64,000 nt of DNA from Tillus elongatus (taxonomy: Eukaryota; Arthropoda; Insecta; Coleoptera; Cleridae). The position numbers and the translations under genes were made by a program. The DNA lies in contig OZ023266.1 in assembly GCA_964006375.1 (NCBI GenBank), positions 69,346,391 to 69,410,390 of the forward strand, read 5' to 3'. Of this stretch, positions 33,295-47,390 are shown piece after piece. Numbering within the stretch: position 1 is the stretch's first letter; each line of letters opens with the position of its first letter. Under the pieces are notes generated by a model. It was not told the DNA's origin. It saw nothing but the letters and a program-made list of their open reading frames with translations, and did no database searches.

Positions 33295-34065
33295 AAACCT
33301 GTATTATATTTCGATGGAAAATGACAAAATCCAATAACATAAGGCGTGTTCGATTAAAAAATAAGGAAAAATTGAATCACCAGCGACTTATGAGCCACCC
33401 TGTAGTTGTAGAAATATTTTTAAGATGTAGCTCAAGACAACCTATAATTAATGTATACCATTTTTTTCGTATCTTGTATAATAACGGATATATTAAACTT
33501 TATTGATTTTTTACAAAAATTCGACAAAAATTATATACCATTAAACGATCAACTCTATAGCCAAGCTACTGCCGAAGCATCAGAGAAAGCGTGTATTTGA
33601 AATGAATTTTCTGGAAACATTTTAGCAAAATGAACGCCATGACGATTGAAAGCAAGACTACAGGCTTTGTAAAACATTATTCTTGAGACATTTTCTTTCC
33701 ATAGTTCATATAAGTTTCAGGTTCTTTGCCTAAATATTACCAATTTTGACGTTTTAAATCGCTAGTTTGACGTTTTGAGTAAAACCCAAATTTATTTTTC
33801 TTTAAATGCTTTTTTGTCTTTTAACCTACAGAGCTAAATTTTGGTGTTTGTTTTACCCATAGCGATATTAACCCGTGCATCAAATTTGGTTGCCCTTACT
33901 TCGTTAATTCTGGAGATATTAATTTGTTTCGAAAGAAAACACAAAAATTTCCGGGAAAACATAAGTGGATTTTCCTGGCTAACGAAAGTATCCAAGCCAC
34001 TTGAAAAAAGGAATGTATTCACCAAATTCAATCAAAATTGGCCTATTAATTTTTGAGTTATCGGT

Positions 34066-34160
<95 letters not shown>

Positions 34161-34245
34161 ATATAAAATTTGAAACTGACCCCGGATATGTGTTCTTGGG
34201 GGCCTAATTAGCGCTCATTTAAAGAAATTGTAGCTTTCGATTATT
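33295..34245 (-). repeat. Inverted R2-R1-(TA)n-R2 start composite
   Basis: Continuing from the R3 copy: R2 reversed (33295-33540), R1 reversed (33545-34069, with TTGACGTTTTAAATCGC, TTTCCTGGCTAACGAAAG, TGAGTTATCGGTGTGA), a TA tract (34070-34157), and the start of R2 reversed (34158-34245, with GAAACTGACCCCGGATATGT and TAGCGCTCATTTAAAG). The order is the exact inverse of 54985-56510. Confidence 0.75.
34070..34157. repeat. (TA)n microsatellite inside the composite
   Basis: About 88 bp, located between the R1 5' end and the R2 start. Confidence 0.95.
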
Positions 34246-34644
34246 TTGATTACTTATTTCTTGCCCTTTCAAAGTGTGGCCACTATTATACAGTTGTTTG
34301 TGAATATGATGTTGCGCTTCTCTGTCTGTCTGTGTGTATATTTGCGTATGAATATGTGCCTGTAACAACATACAATTTTGAAGGTGTAATATAATATTAT
34401 ATTTCATATATCAGATGCAAAACATTATACACTATGCCAAGAGTATAAAATAATGCAAAAAATACACTAACGCACATTAACACGCGCAAGCAAGCATCCG
34501 TGCGGGCGTGGTGTGTAGACAATATAGCGATTTTCGTAACCATATGTCAGTTTTCCAAATTCCATTGTCAATTAACATTTGCTCTTTGCATTATCTTACA
34601 ACGCTTAATCACCGACTGGTTACACAGAAGCTAAAACACTAAGC
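34246..34644. other. AT-rich spacer
   Basis: Contains a short TCTGTCTGTCTGTGTGTATA run at 34320-34339. No gene recognised. Confidence 0.4.
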
Positions 34645-34800
34645 GAAGACTGGAACCCAAAATCACCACAACACATTAAAAAAAAACTAACGTTCGGTTC
34701 GACAGTGTAGAATTTTTCATCCTCTGATGACGCTAGCTTGGTTAGTGAAACGATCGTTAAGTTTTTTTTAGAATGTTTTCGTAATCTTGGGTTCTCCAAG
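34645..34800. mobile_element. Foldback element with hammerhead-like core
   Basis: The left arm GGAACCCAAAATCACCACAA mirrors the right arm (GTAATCTTGGGTTCTCC). The right arm includes CTGATGACGCTAGC followed by TTGGTTAGTGAAACGATCG, i.e. a CUGAUGA box, a hairpin and a GAAA box in hammerhead order. The left arm's core is degenerate. Related to 56995-57102 and 62619-62829. Confidence 0.55.
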
Positions 34801-35775
<975 letters not shown>

Positions 35776-35808
35776 TCTGTAACGAGATAACTTACATTGA
35801 CTTTTCTC

Positions 35809-36430
<622 letters not shown>

Positions 36431-36835
36431 TTCAATTATAGAGTTTATTTATTTAATTCTAGTAACGGTTCAGCTTGTGTTATTATTTAGCATTTTCTTT
36501 CAATTGGACAAAGTGGGAGTTTTTCATGGAGAAACGGTGTGGTTAGTTGGTGGCCAGGAACGGTTGGTAAGAAGTTTCTCCTTTCTATGGACTTCTGTAA
36601 AGTCTTAAGACTTTTTACAGTTTGCACTTCAGGTACCTTTGCAGTATGTTTGCCCTGCACAGCACCTCAAATTTGCTTTATGTCTCTTGACTCTATTGTG
36701 GACTTGAGATCACAGCATCTGTCTGATGGTTAATGCATAAAGGGGTTCCTCTAAGCACGCCTCTAAAATTTTTTTTCAAGAAACGAACATTGCACTAAGC
36801 GGCAAGTTTACATATAAACGTTACTAAGAGGTAGG
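36431..36835. other. Spacer, nothing recognised
   Basis: Moderately AT-rich with overlapping open frames of about 60 codons and no motifs. Confidence 0.4.
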
Positions 36836-37140
36836 TTCAATAAAATGTTTAAAATACACTATATTTGTAGCTTGATTATTTGTCTCAATTAAATCTTTAG
36901 ACTCAAAATATACTATATAGTAGAAAGATCAATGTTTAGGCAAGGCAATATAGAAATATTTAAAGAAATCTGGCTTTTAGAGAAAGAAAATGCAGCGTTT
37001 TTGCCAAACCATGATTTTACAATTTTTGTCACGGAATTTACTGAAAATCACGCGTTGCCTAGAATAGACATCCAAAAATTCGTTACTTATTTTCAGCTCT
37101 TTTGGTTTCTAAATAAAAACGCAAATCAACCTGAAATGTA
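36836..37140 (+). repeat. R7 dispersed repeat, copy 1
   Basis: Direct relative of 63509-63780: TTCAATAAAATGTTTAAAAT, TACACTATATTTGTAGCTTG, GGCAAGGCAATATAGAAAT, TTTTTGCCAAACCATGATTT, GCCTAGAATAGACATCC. Short open frames overlap it but are not conserved between copies. Confidence 0.65.
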
Positions 37141-37379
37141 ATATATGACGTTCGTTAATTGTTTAGTCAATCCGTAAATTAGCTTTTTTATCAGAGATGG
37201 TGTAATGAAAATTTAAGTTATGCAAATACCACATCTTTATAAAGAGGGAAGTAAATTTTCTATGTTTCTTCTTCTTCTATTTAAAAAGCTAATTGGCCTG
37301 ACCTGTACAACCTAGCTGGCCATCTCGTGTCTTGTCTGTGGTTAAAATACAAAATAATGAGCATGTGTGCTTGAATTAT

Positions 37380-37695
37380 TGAAATGTAGCATTGAACTGG
37401 AAGGCACCCGGCTGCATTTTTCTACATGCCACATGTGATCGCGAATTGAATTATGCATCGTGTTCTCAACGACGCTTGGCGTATTATATAATAGTAGAAA
37501 GAATTCAGTTTTTAGAAGTTAGGTTGCTCATATTAGGCAGTATAATGGGGTTAAAGAGTATATTCTGTCTTCCTACTATTAAATAATAAGTCAACCGTCG
37601 TTGAGAACCCGATGCTCGGCATAACCCGATTGGCGATCATGTGTGGCATGTATACAAATGCGACCCGACTTTCAATATCGAATTTCTGAGGCACA
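37380..37695. mobile_element. Foldback element (about 315 bp)
   Basis: The left arm (about 37384-37510) and the right arm (about 37560-37695) are inverted: CTACATGCCACATGTGATCG / GCGATCATGTGTGGCATGTA; GTTCTCAACGACG / CGTCGTTGAGAAC; TATATAATAGTAGAAAG / CTTCCTACTATTAAATA. The centre is about 45 bp. Noncoding. Confidence 0.7.
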
Positions 37696-37789
37696 TTTAG
37701 TACAAAGTGAGACCAACAATGATATGGGTGGTTATCTCTGTCGTACATCCACAGCGATGAGGCTCATTTTAGAGAATTTTCTTTAAAAA

Positions 37790-38150
37790 AATCACTAATG
37801 GCGAGAACCCGAATTTTGAATCTTTAGAAAAAAGTTCTTCAAATGAGCGCAATCTAGGGCCCCTACAGCCCACATCCGAGGTTAGTTTTAGTTCTTAACT
37901 ATTTTCGTATATACAGGGTGACGCATTTTTACGGTAAACCTCAATATATCCGTTCTTATACAAGATACGAGAAAAATTGTATGCGCCAATTATGTGGTGT
38001 CTTGATCTGCATCTTATAAATTAATTTCTATAATCACAGGGCCCATAAATCTTTGGTAATACAAATGTTCTTTTTTAATCAAACCCCTTATATTATTACA
38101 TTTTTGCATATTCCGTTCAAATTAAAATGCATGTCTGTAAAAAAAGAAAT
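37790..38150 (+). repeat. R2 module
   Basis: TCACTAATGGCGAGAACCCG, TTCAAATGAGCGCAATCTAG, CAGGGTGACGCATTTTTACG, CGTTCTTATACAAGATACGA, TTGATCTGCATCTTATAAAT. It leads directly into an R3 end. Confidence 0.65.
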
Positions 38151-38795
38151 TCGGGACGCAGCAAGTTCGTTATGATAGCTAACTCTCAATAAATGATTCA
38201 AATTTCAATGGCCTAATTTGCTATTAACCTGGGGTTCGTTGGACAGGAAACCGGTTTTTTCGTGAATATTTTAAATTTATTTTCGGAAAAGGTTTGTACA
38301 TTTTCGTACAATAAAGTTATTTTGATGAAATATGGTACATTATTTTACTATATAGGTTATACTGGTAACCAAATTTGGTGCCTCATTTAAGTAAAAAATA
38401 CATATTTGCTATTAAAAAAATGCGGAAAAACAGTTTTCAAATTTTTGTAAATAAATTGTTTGAAAATTTTTATGAAAAATGTGTTCTGTAAAGTTTTGTC
38501 AAAAAACTCTTTGTGCATAATATCATGGTAGGAGGGTAAATAGCTTGAAGAAGATCGTTCGCCAGGATAATCCGACCAGTTCTTCCAGGAACATTTTAAT
38601 TTTATTTTCGCAAGATTTTTGTACTTTTTCAAATAATAAAGTTATTTGGATGAAATATGGTACATTGTTTTTAATATATAGTTTAAACTGGTAAGCAAAT
38701 TTAATGCCTTCCTTCATTAAATAAATACATATTTTTTATTAAAAACATTTTTTTTAAAATTCACTACTATAACGCACGCTGCGTATAGACTTTTA
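38151..38795 (-). repeat. Two R3 copies, first full left end, second partial
   Basis: 38151 begins GGGACGCAGCAAGTTCGTTA; the first body runs to about 38430. After unrelated AT-rich DNA, a second partial body (38530-38795) ends CACTACTATAACGCACGCTG with a shortened core (CACGCTGCG, missing a few bases). Confidence 0.6.
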
Positions 38796-38964
38796 TATTT
38801 AAATACGACGTCTCATTACACCAAAAAATATATAGTTGAAAAAAAAGGGTAAACGTTCCAACCAGTAATCTGGACACCAATTTAGAGAACCCAAATTTTA
38901 ACGCAGTTTCAGAGCCAACGATAGTGTCCCCAACAAATTTGAGATTACAAAAGTTGGAAATGAC

Positions 38965-39240
38965 CCATACTAAGAAAAGTCTGTAAGCAGCATATGAGTT
39001 TTTCTAGAAATGTTTTTAATGCCAAATATGTTTTTTTAACGAAATGCCTCAAATTAAGTAGAAAGTATGATTTTTTGGCAGAAACCATATATATATAATA
39101 TTTCATCAAAATAACTTTATTGTTTGAGAAAGTCCAAAGTCTTCTGAACGTAACCTCAAAATTTTTCCAAATAAACTGGTTGGAATTTCCTGACCAACGA
39201 ACCTTTCCAAACAATTTACACCAAAATATACCCGCCAAAA
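38965..39240 (+). repeat. R3-related fragment, diverged
   Basis: TTTCATCAAAATAACTTTAT, TTGTTTGAGAAAGTCC, AATAAACTGGTTGGAATTTC and CTGACCAACGAACCTTTCC follow the R3 body order, without recognisable TIRs. Confidence 0.5.
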
Positions 39241-39464
39241 TATAATTATTCACAGAAAGCTTTTTGACAAATTAAAACAATTTACATTAACATTTGCAAA
39301 CAATTTCTTTCACAAAAATTTGCTCTTTTTGCAAAGATTGGCTAAATAATCTTACACGAAAATTATATAAACAAAAGTTTTCTACACGAAAATTTGCAAA
39401 TAATTTTTTTTTCACGAAAATTCCAACACAATTTTGGCACGTAAATTCGCAAACATTTTTTTAC

Positions 39465-40450
39465 AATAAATTATTAAATTATTATTTCACTTTTAACGGA
39501 AATTTTAACCAATGGAAGTAAAGAAAAATAAACTCGGAAAATGCCCATATTTTCATGTTACAAGCTGTCACAAACAAGAACGTTATTTAAGTCTGTCATT
39601 GTAAAGTTCATCTGACATTAACGAAAACAACTCATCAACTACTTACCTATATATGGTGGAAATATAATTTAAAGATTTTAATATTTTTCCTCGAAAATTT
39701 TCAAAGTAATTCCATAATTTGATCGGTTATGAAATAACTCGAAAACGATTAGTGGTGCATTATATTTCGATGGAGAATGCAAAAAAAAGCGATAATATAA
39801 GGGGTGTTCTATCTATCACCCTATCATTAAAATTAATATATTTTTATTACCTTATATAATAACGGATATATTAATCTTAACCCTAGAAATGCGCCATATA
39901 TGTAAGGAGGTGAAAACTGAAACCGACCGCAAATGTGGGGTAATTCGCGGTCACTTAAAGAAATATTTTCATAATCCAAAGGCCGCGGTGTCGTCGGTAA
40001 CAATTTTTTTCTACGAAAATTCGATAAAAAATATAGACTACTAAATCGCAGACTCCAGAGCTGAAACTGTTGCAAAAAAAACAACAAAGAAAGGGTCTAT
40101 TTAAGACTAATTATCTTTAAATATGTTACTAAAATGAAGGACAACCTAAGGTTTTGTAAAACACACTTCATGCGACATTATGTGATTATTTAGCGAATTT
40201 TCGAAAAGACGTACTATTCGAACTGGCTTTGGTACAAAAAAGGTAACAAATAATTTCAGAGAATTATCTATGTAACATTTTTACAATACACGTAGTTGAT
40301 AAATTGTTTTCACAAATTTCAGCTGAAACTTTAAAGTGACAGCTTAACTATAACGTTCTTATTTCTGACAGCTTGTGACGTGAAAATATGAGTATCCTTT
40401 ACTTCCACTGTTTCAAATTTCCAATAAAGTAAAATAATAATTTCCTTTTA
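39465..40450. mobile_element. Large foldback enclosing inverted R2/R1 pieces
   Basis: The left arm (39470-39650) and right arm (40275-40445) are inverted over about 170 bp: AATGGAAGTAAAG / CTTTACTTCCACTG; ATTTTCATGTTACAAGCTGT / ACAGCTTGTGACGTGAAAAT; ACTCATCAACTAC / GTAGTTGATAAAT. Inside lie R2 reversed (about 39745-39995) and the R1 end reversed (about 39995-40190, AAAGAAAGGGTCTATTTAAG). Confidence 0.6.
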
Positions 40451-40487
40451 GCGATTTTTTTTTAAATACGCTTATGGGGAGATCTGT

Positions 40488-40490
<3 letters not shown>

Positions 40491-40571
<81 letters not shown>
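40491..40571. repeat. (TA)n microsatellite
   Basis: About 81 bp, upstream of R1 as in copy 1. Confidence 0.95.
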
Positions 40572-40574
<3 letters not shown>

Positions 40575-41215
40575 ACCGATAACTCAAAAAATAATAATGG
40601 ACCGATCTTGATAAAATTTGCAGAGTACCTTCCTTTTGCAAGTGGCTTGGACAAGCTCGTTAGCCAGGAAATTCTCACCGGGTTTTCTCGGAAAATTTTG
40701 TGTTTTCTTTATAAAAAAATCATATCTTCGGAAATAACAAAGAAAGAGCAACCAAATTTCGTATGCGTGTTTGTATTATAAAGAGTGAACTCTGTACCAA
40801 AATTTAGGTTCTTAGCTTTAAAGACAAAGAAGTTATGGGCAGTTAAAGCAACAAATTTTGGAGTTTTCCTCAAAACGTCAAATTCGCAATTTTAAACGTC
40901 AAAATAGGCAATGTTTAGGCAAAGAATGTGAAACAAATACCGTTTTTGAAAAGAAAATGTTGCATGAAGAGTGTTCTGCAAACCCTTAAGTTTCAGATTC
41001 AACCGTCATTGCCCTTTATTTTACTAAAATGTTTACAGAATATCCTTTCAAATAGACCCTTTCTCTGATGCTTTGGCTGCCAGTTTAGTTAAGTTTGGTG
41101 GCTTTTTGAATATTTATTCGCAGGTTTAGTGAAGTTTATGGTTTAACGGTCTATATTTTTTTTAGCTAATTATCGTAGAACAAATTTGCTAATGCATTTT
41201 TACATTTTTTATCGA
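40572..41215 (+). repeat. R1 module
   Basis: A close match to 26703-27340, including GAAGTTATGGGCAGTTAAAG, CCTCAAAACGTCAAATTCGC and CTTTCTCTGATGCTTTGGC. Confidence 0.75.
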
Positions 41216-41244
41216 AATATGATGCGTTTATAAGAAAAAAATCT

Positions 41245-42720
41245 GGACGCAGTAAGTGCGTTTTGGTAGCGAATTTTCGGTAAATGTGCAGATTAGCTCC
41301 CGGACGCTTTTCAAAAAACTGTTTTCAGAAACCTGCCAACCCCCCACCCCCCTGGATCGACACAATCCAAGAAAAATGTATTGTTCACACCCCCCAAGGA
41401 AGTTACGGGACCAGGAGTGAATAGGGGTGCTGGGCGGGGTTGTTTAGTAAAAAGGAAATATGAGCAGAAAATGCGAATAAAACGGGCTTGAAAGTTGTCT
41501 TTTTCACATCTTGATCCATATCACCCTTAAACCCTGCCTACCCGCACAGCACCCCTATTCCTCCAAAACCTTTCTTGTTTACACTCCCCAAGGAAGTTAC
41601 GGGACCAGGAGTGAGTAGGGGTGTATATTTTTTTTAGCTAATTTTCGTAGAACAAATTCGTTAATGCATTTTTGAATTTTTTATCGAAATATGATGCGTT
41701 TGTAAGCAAAAGATCTAGACGCAGTAAGTGCGTTTCGGTACCGAATTTTCGGTAAATTTGCAGTTTAGCTCCCAAACGCTTTTCAAAACACTGTTTTCAG
41801 AAACCTGCCTAGCCAACCCCCCCCCCCTCCTAGATCCACAAACTCTAAGAAAAATGTATTGTTCACACCCCCCAAAGAAGTTACGGGACCAGGAGTGAGT
41901 AGGGGTGCATAATTGTTTTTTAGCTAATTTTTGTAGAACAATTTCGTCAATGCATTTTTCTATTGTTTATAGAAATATGATGCGTTTGTAAGAAAAAATC
42001 TGGACGCAGTAAGTGCGTTTTGGTAGCGAATTTTCGGTAAATTTGCAGCTTATCTCCCGAACGCTTTTCAAAAAACTGTTTTCAGAAACCTGCCTAGGCC
42101 CCCACCCCCCTGGATCCATAAACCCCAAGGAAAATGTCTTGTTCACACTCCCCAAGGAAGTTACGGGACCAGGAGTGAGTAGGCGTGTATAATTTTTTTT
42201 TAGCTACTTTTCGTAGAACAAATTCGTTAATGCATTTTTGCATTTTTTGTCGAAATATGATGCGTTTCTAAGAAAAAAATCTGGACGCAGTAAGTGCGTT
42301 TTGGTAGCGAATTTTCGGTGAATTTGCAGTTTAGCTCCCTAACGCTTTTCAAAAAACTGTTTCGAGAAACTTGCCTAGGGCCCCCCTGGATCCACAAACC
42401 CCAAGAAAAATGTCTTGTTCACACCCCCCAAGGAAGTTACGGGACCAGGAGTGAGTAGAAGTGCTGAGCGGAGTAGGTAGTAAAAAGGAAATATAAGCAG
42501 AAAATTAGATTGAAGCGGGCTTGGAAGCTGTATTTTTCACATCTTGAAGCCATATCCTCCTTAAACCCCGCCTACCCCGCACACCACCCCTATTCACTCC
42601 CAGTCCCATAACTTCCTTGGGGGGTGTGAACGAGAAATTTTTCTTGTGGTTTGTGCATCCAGGTGGAGTCCTAGTAATGTTTCTGAAAACAATTTGTTAA
42701 AAAGCGTTCGGGAGCTAATC
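41245..42720 (+). repeat. Satellite-like array with R3-type anchors, copy 2
   Basis: GGACGCAG-type anchors at 41245, 41717, 42002 and 42283 (spacings 472, 285, 281 bp) reproduce copy 1. Each unit has GAATTTTCGGTAAA, a C-rich run and GGGACCAGGAGTGAGTAGG. It closes with an inverted half unit (about 42580-42720, GCGTTCGGGAGCTAATCTTC). Confidence 0.8.
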
Positions 42721-43150
42721 TTCAAATTAACCGAATTTTATTAAATTCTTCAAATTTCAATAACTCAATTTGCTATTAACGTAAGCTTTGTTGGATAGAA
42801 AACGAACATTTAAGTTTATTTTCGGAAAATTTTTGTATATTTTCAAACCATAAGTAATTTTGATAAAATATAGTACATTGTTTCTACCACATAGGCTGTA
42901 CCGGTAATCAGATCGCATTTGCTATTAAAAACATTTTTATGGAAATTCACTTCCATAACACATTTGCTACATATAGACTTTTGAAAAATGTTTATATATT
43001 TTCAAACAATAAATTTATTTCACTGAAATATGGTACATTGTTTCTACTATTTAGGCAACCAAGTTTGATGGCTGCTTTCATCAAAGAGAGACATTTGCTA
43101 TTAAAAATATTTTAACGAAAATTCGCTACCATAACGCACTTGCTGCGATT
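42721..43150 (-). repeat. Two R3 remnants in tandem
   Basis: Counterparts of 28861-29278. The second ends ATAACGCACTTGCTGCG and then runs into T-rich DNA without the usual TCCAGA. Confidence 0.7.
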
Positions 43151-43289
43151 TTTTTTTTCTATTCCAATTACACATTAGGTATATAGGTAATTCAAATTTT
43201 ATGTATTTTTTTTAGCAATCTCGCAAACAATACCCAGAATCTTTTGTAGAATTTTTTATTTTGTAAAAAAATAATTAAGAATCGTATCT

Positions 43290-43566
43290 TGCTAGGTGTA
43301 GTTTTTGTGTAAGTTGCGTGGAGAGGTTCGTTGGCCAGGAAAGTCCGATCAGTTTTTTTCCGAAAAATTTTAAGTGTATGTTCGAGACATTTTGGTACTT
43401 TTTCAAACAATAAAGTGATTTCCGCGGAATATGGTACAAGGTTTATGCTACAAAGATTGTACTTTATATTACTAAATTTGATGTCTTTCATTAAAAGAAA
43501 AAACATATTTAATATTATAACATTTCTATGAAAATTCGCTACCATAACGCGCTTGCTGCGTCCAAC
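43290..43566 (-). repeat. R3 copy lacking its left end
   Basis: GAGGTTCGTTGGCCAGGAAA, TTCAAACAATAAAGTGATTT, and the right end AAAATTCGCTACCATAACGC then GCTTGCTGCGTCC. Confidence 0.65.
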
Positions 43567-44329
43567 CTTTTAATATATTGGCAGTGATTGGAATGTGGTG
43601 AATGATTCGTCGTGGCACACATTGCATATCTTGTGTTCTATTCAAAATCCAATTAGAATACTACTGAACCAGTGGATCTATCTATGACTGGTGAATGTTT
43701 ATTCACACCAAATTTAGCCTGACATTCTGTTAGTGAATGTTGTTGTGTTTAAATTAATTGATCTGATTGTTGCAAACCGTGAATGCTAGATTCCAGATTG
43801 AAGCAGAGGCGCGGTTTGTATCGCGCAGTAATTATCTCAGTCTACTAGAATAAGCTGATTAAATGAATGTAAAATAGAAATTCAACACTTTGGCATCAAT
43901 AATGCCAAACAAACCCATACATTGATGATTGCTGGAATTATCTATTTAACGGGGCTGTAGAGAATCGAAGCTAACGAGATATATTGCTCCGCCACCAATG
44001 TTACGTGCACAGACATAATTACAATTAGATTATGTGGGGAAGATAATAAAGCCATTGACGATTATTTCACTGCATACGTGTATTATTTGTGACTGAAAAA
44101 ATAATAGATTTTTACAACAAAATGATTTAGGAAAAATATATTTAACATTTTAGTTCCACTGTTTGAGATATGGTAGTCATTGATGGTATGCATGAATAAG
44201 ATATGGTAGTCATTGATGGTATGCATGAATATTCACCGCCGTGTTTCTCCTGTACCGTTGTTCGGCACGATATTTGGAATAATAATTTACAAACCACTTG
44301 GCTAGTATTAGTGAATTTTCATTAAGAAA
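43567..44329. other. Spacer with a 33-bp tandem duplication
   Basis: Mostly unrecognised. GATATGGTAGTCATTGATGG and the following ATGCATGAATA are repeated in tandem at 44167 and 44200 (period 33 bp). Near 44310-44340 there is a short hairpin AGTGAATTTTCATTAAGAAA then ATTCACT. Confidence 0.6.
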
Positions 44330-44599
<270 letters not shown>

Positions 44600-44960
44600 T
44601 ATGTATCTAACTGATAACTCAAAAAATACTTGACCGATCTTCACTAAATTTGGAGATTACCTTGATTTTGCTAATGGCTTGGATGAGTGCGAAGATGAGC
44701 ACAGTAGGTTTAATTTTTTGTATAAAAAATGTAAAGGAAATTTTTAAAATGCAATATTTTTTTGTTTGAAGTACTGTAGTGATTCAAATGAAAATTTGCA
44801 CATATAAGGAAGATGTCAAAATAAAGTTGGTAATTAAATTTCAACTTAAATAGTCCACGAGGAAAGAAGTTGTTTGAAAATGAAAAATGTGTAAGAAATA
44901 AATAATGTGTATGAAATAAATAATCTACGACATCAGTTTGAATTGCATAGGCATTTCGCA
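44600..44960 (+). repeat. R4 (R1-related) module
   Basis: Begins like R1 (GATAACTCAAAAAATACTTG, CCGATCTTCACTAAATTTGG, GGCTTGGATGAGTGCG) and then diverges into text shared with 50919-51200 (AATGCAATATTTTTTTG / CTACAATATTTCTTG; GATTCAAATGAAAATTTGCA / GATTCTAATGAAATATTGTG). Confidence 0.6.
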
Positions 44961-47390
44961 CATTCAACGTTGACAAGGATAGTTAGAGTATTAATGTGTT
45001 TTTTATTACTTTAGACCCGAAAAATGTAAAATCGTCGAAGCCAGACAACGGTAGTTAAATATAAATAAGCAGGGTTGTCAGATATAATAAAAATTAACAA
45101 ATAATAAAGTTTAATTTGATTCTTAGTATGAAAACATATGGACCTAACATATTTTTTTTAAATTATTAATGACATAATTCAAACAATAATCGCGGTACAA
45201 TAACCAAACATTTTGAATTACCAAATCCGTATCATATTTTAAATTAAAACGTATTTGTAATTGACAACTTTTTTTTTTCTTAAGTTAAGTTATAAGTTTA
45301 TCAGCATAATTGAAGACGGGGATGTAGGATACAATTTTCTCTGTTAGTGGCCTGGGCTGGAATAGTATACGCATGCTGGGAGAGTTTCGAACGGCATGGT
45401 ATTCGTTGATATGTGGTTGGTTGCATAGGCTCGAGGTCCGTAGATAGAATTGTAAGAATCACGTTCAATTGATGTCTGGCAACAAGGTACGATCATGCTG
45501 TCACTTGTCACTTGCGATGTTTAAAATTCAACCTGTTGCCCTATAAGAAAATTCCTTTCCTTGCTTTTATTCGCATAATTGAGATAACTGTAAGAAATTG
45601 AGAGATATCCTACATAGATTGCATGGAATAGCCGCTTTGCTGGACTACAATAGATTGAGTTAACAGGTAACCTATACAGGACTCACTCGACATCAGTAGT
45701 GTCTAATTAAATCGAGGCACGATAACCCTCAACAAGAGGTAATGTAGACTTGCGAATTTATTTTTTTATATCTCTTTATCCGATGTTTCGCATTTTACAG
45801 GGATGTAGTGTTAGGCATTAAAGACCTTGCTTTCACCTAAAGGGGCGTGGTGTTTGGCAATATCTAGTTTTGTGTAAATAGAGGCAATTTCTATTGTTGG
45901 GTAGCCTCTGGATGTTTTATGGTGTGTATTTCATTGTTTCTGGTTTTAAATTAATGGTCCAATTACGTATGGTACAGAGTCACAAGCATGGTATGGTAAG
46001 GAGACCATCTTTGGATTCATTTGCAAGTCGTAGTGGTAATCGATTGTCATAGTTGTACTTGCAGACAGTCGAATGTCAACCGAGAGATCCAAGGCAGGAT
46101 ATAGAGTTTATGGTTCAGATAAGTTGTAGCCTGTATGCTTATAAAAGACATATTACTTTTGACCCTTTTAACGGCATTTATGAATATAATAGCTTCCTTT
46201 TGACTGGTCATTAGGGTGATTAGTAGATTACGTTGCTATTAACAGACAGATAAAGGTATCTTGAGAGTTTGCAATGCTTCATGTTTATTATTTGAGCTGT
46301 CTGAAGCTTACATTGATATAATTGGTCGGAATTTTGCGTAGGTGACTCAGTAATTATTAGGATATTTTTACCAAGGTGTACAGCTTGCTTCACATACTAT
46401 ACAGAGTGATAATATTATTTGAGCTAGATATAGGATCTTAATACTGATATTTTAAAAGCGTATGTGAACTACACATATACACGTTTTGTGGTAGCTTCTT
46501 GATTTTAATGTAGTGATACTTTTTGCTAACTAATTATACAGCTTGTCTTGTCATTGATATCCATATAATTGATAGTAGTTTTTTATAACTGGAAACCATA
46601 CGATTTGTTACAGCGTAGGATATTTTGTTAACCAGATTGGTTACGGTAGCTTAGATGACTCTCAATTTGCTTGCCCTAATATTTGAAGGTGTATATATTC
46701 ATCGTTGACTCATTGTGTGACCTATTATTATATCTGATTGTGTTTTTAATACACCAGAATGTTATTATATTTCTTTTTTGTACTTTGTGTTATGTTTAGT
46801 CTGCATTTACTCTCTCATCCCCGAATCAGTGATACTGTTTTAACTAGTGTGTATTTGCTGCTATATTAGCCCTGGCATATCGGACAAGCGAGCATAAGTT
46901 TATGTGTATGTGTCATATATTATTTAGGAGGATCTAATGGTTGCATATTTATGCCACTTACATGCACCCACGGGTACTTTCCTCTTTTAGGTTAATGTAA
47001 GTTACAACATTTTAATATCCAGTCCTGCAGAGTTTTTGTCACGGGTTTGACGTCCGACGTATCTCCCAGGTTGGTTTTAGGTACAGCTACCAGTGCAGTT
47101 CAGCGAGTTCTTGATTATAGTTGGATTGCAGGTGATTAAGGAGAGGTATTGTGTGATAACATCTTACTTTAATATCCGGTACTGGGTGTAAAACAATCAA
47201 GTGGCGCCGCCTTTATCTTAACATCGTGTTTAAGGAACCCACGGCCGTCTCCACTGTCTAAAGGCTGCCGGCCACCTAGAATACCGGTAACTTTACTCTA
47301 TATTTCCAATAGATTATAACGTTGGTTGTGTTTGAAGTTTAATAGGTAGGTTATAGCCTAGAGGGATTATATAAACAATTTGGGCGGTCA
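44961..47390. other. Largest low-repeat stretch, no gene recognised
   Basis: About 2.4 kb with few simple repeats and none of the dispersed families. I see no ORF of note on either strand, no coding family and no RNA gene. This is the most likely part of the window to be single-copy DNA. It could hold noncoding exons or regulatory DNA, but nothing in the sequence shows that. Confidence 0.4.

Larger units (their letters stand above)
40449..43150 (+). repeat. Segmental duplication, copy 2
   Basis: Same order as 26509-29278. It has one TA tract (40491-40571) rather than two, and the R1 start reads TCCGACCGATAACTCAAAAA. The two copies share even the fine structure of the internal array, so they were duplicated as a block. 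Confidence 0.85.

Noticed and set aside
45000..47380. Host gene in the low-repeat stretch
   Set aside because: No ORF of note on either strand and no splice-linked coding pieces could be recognised.
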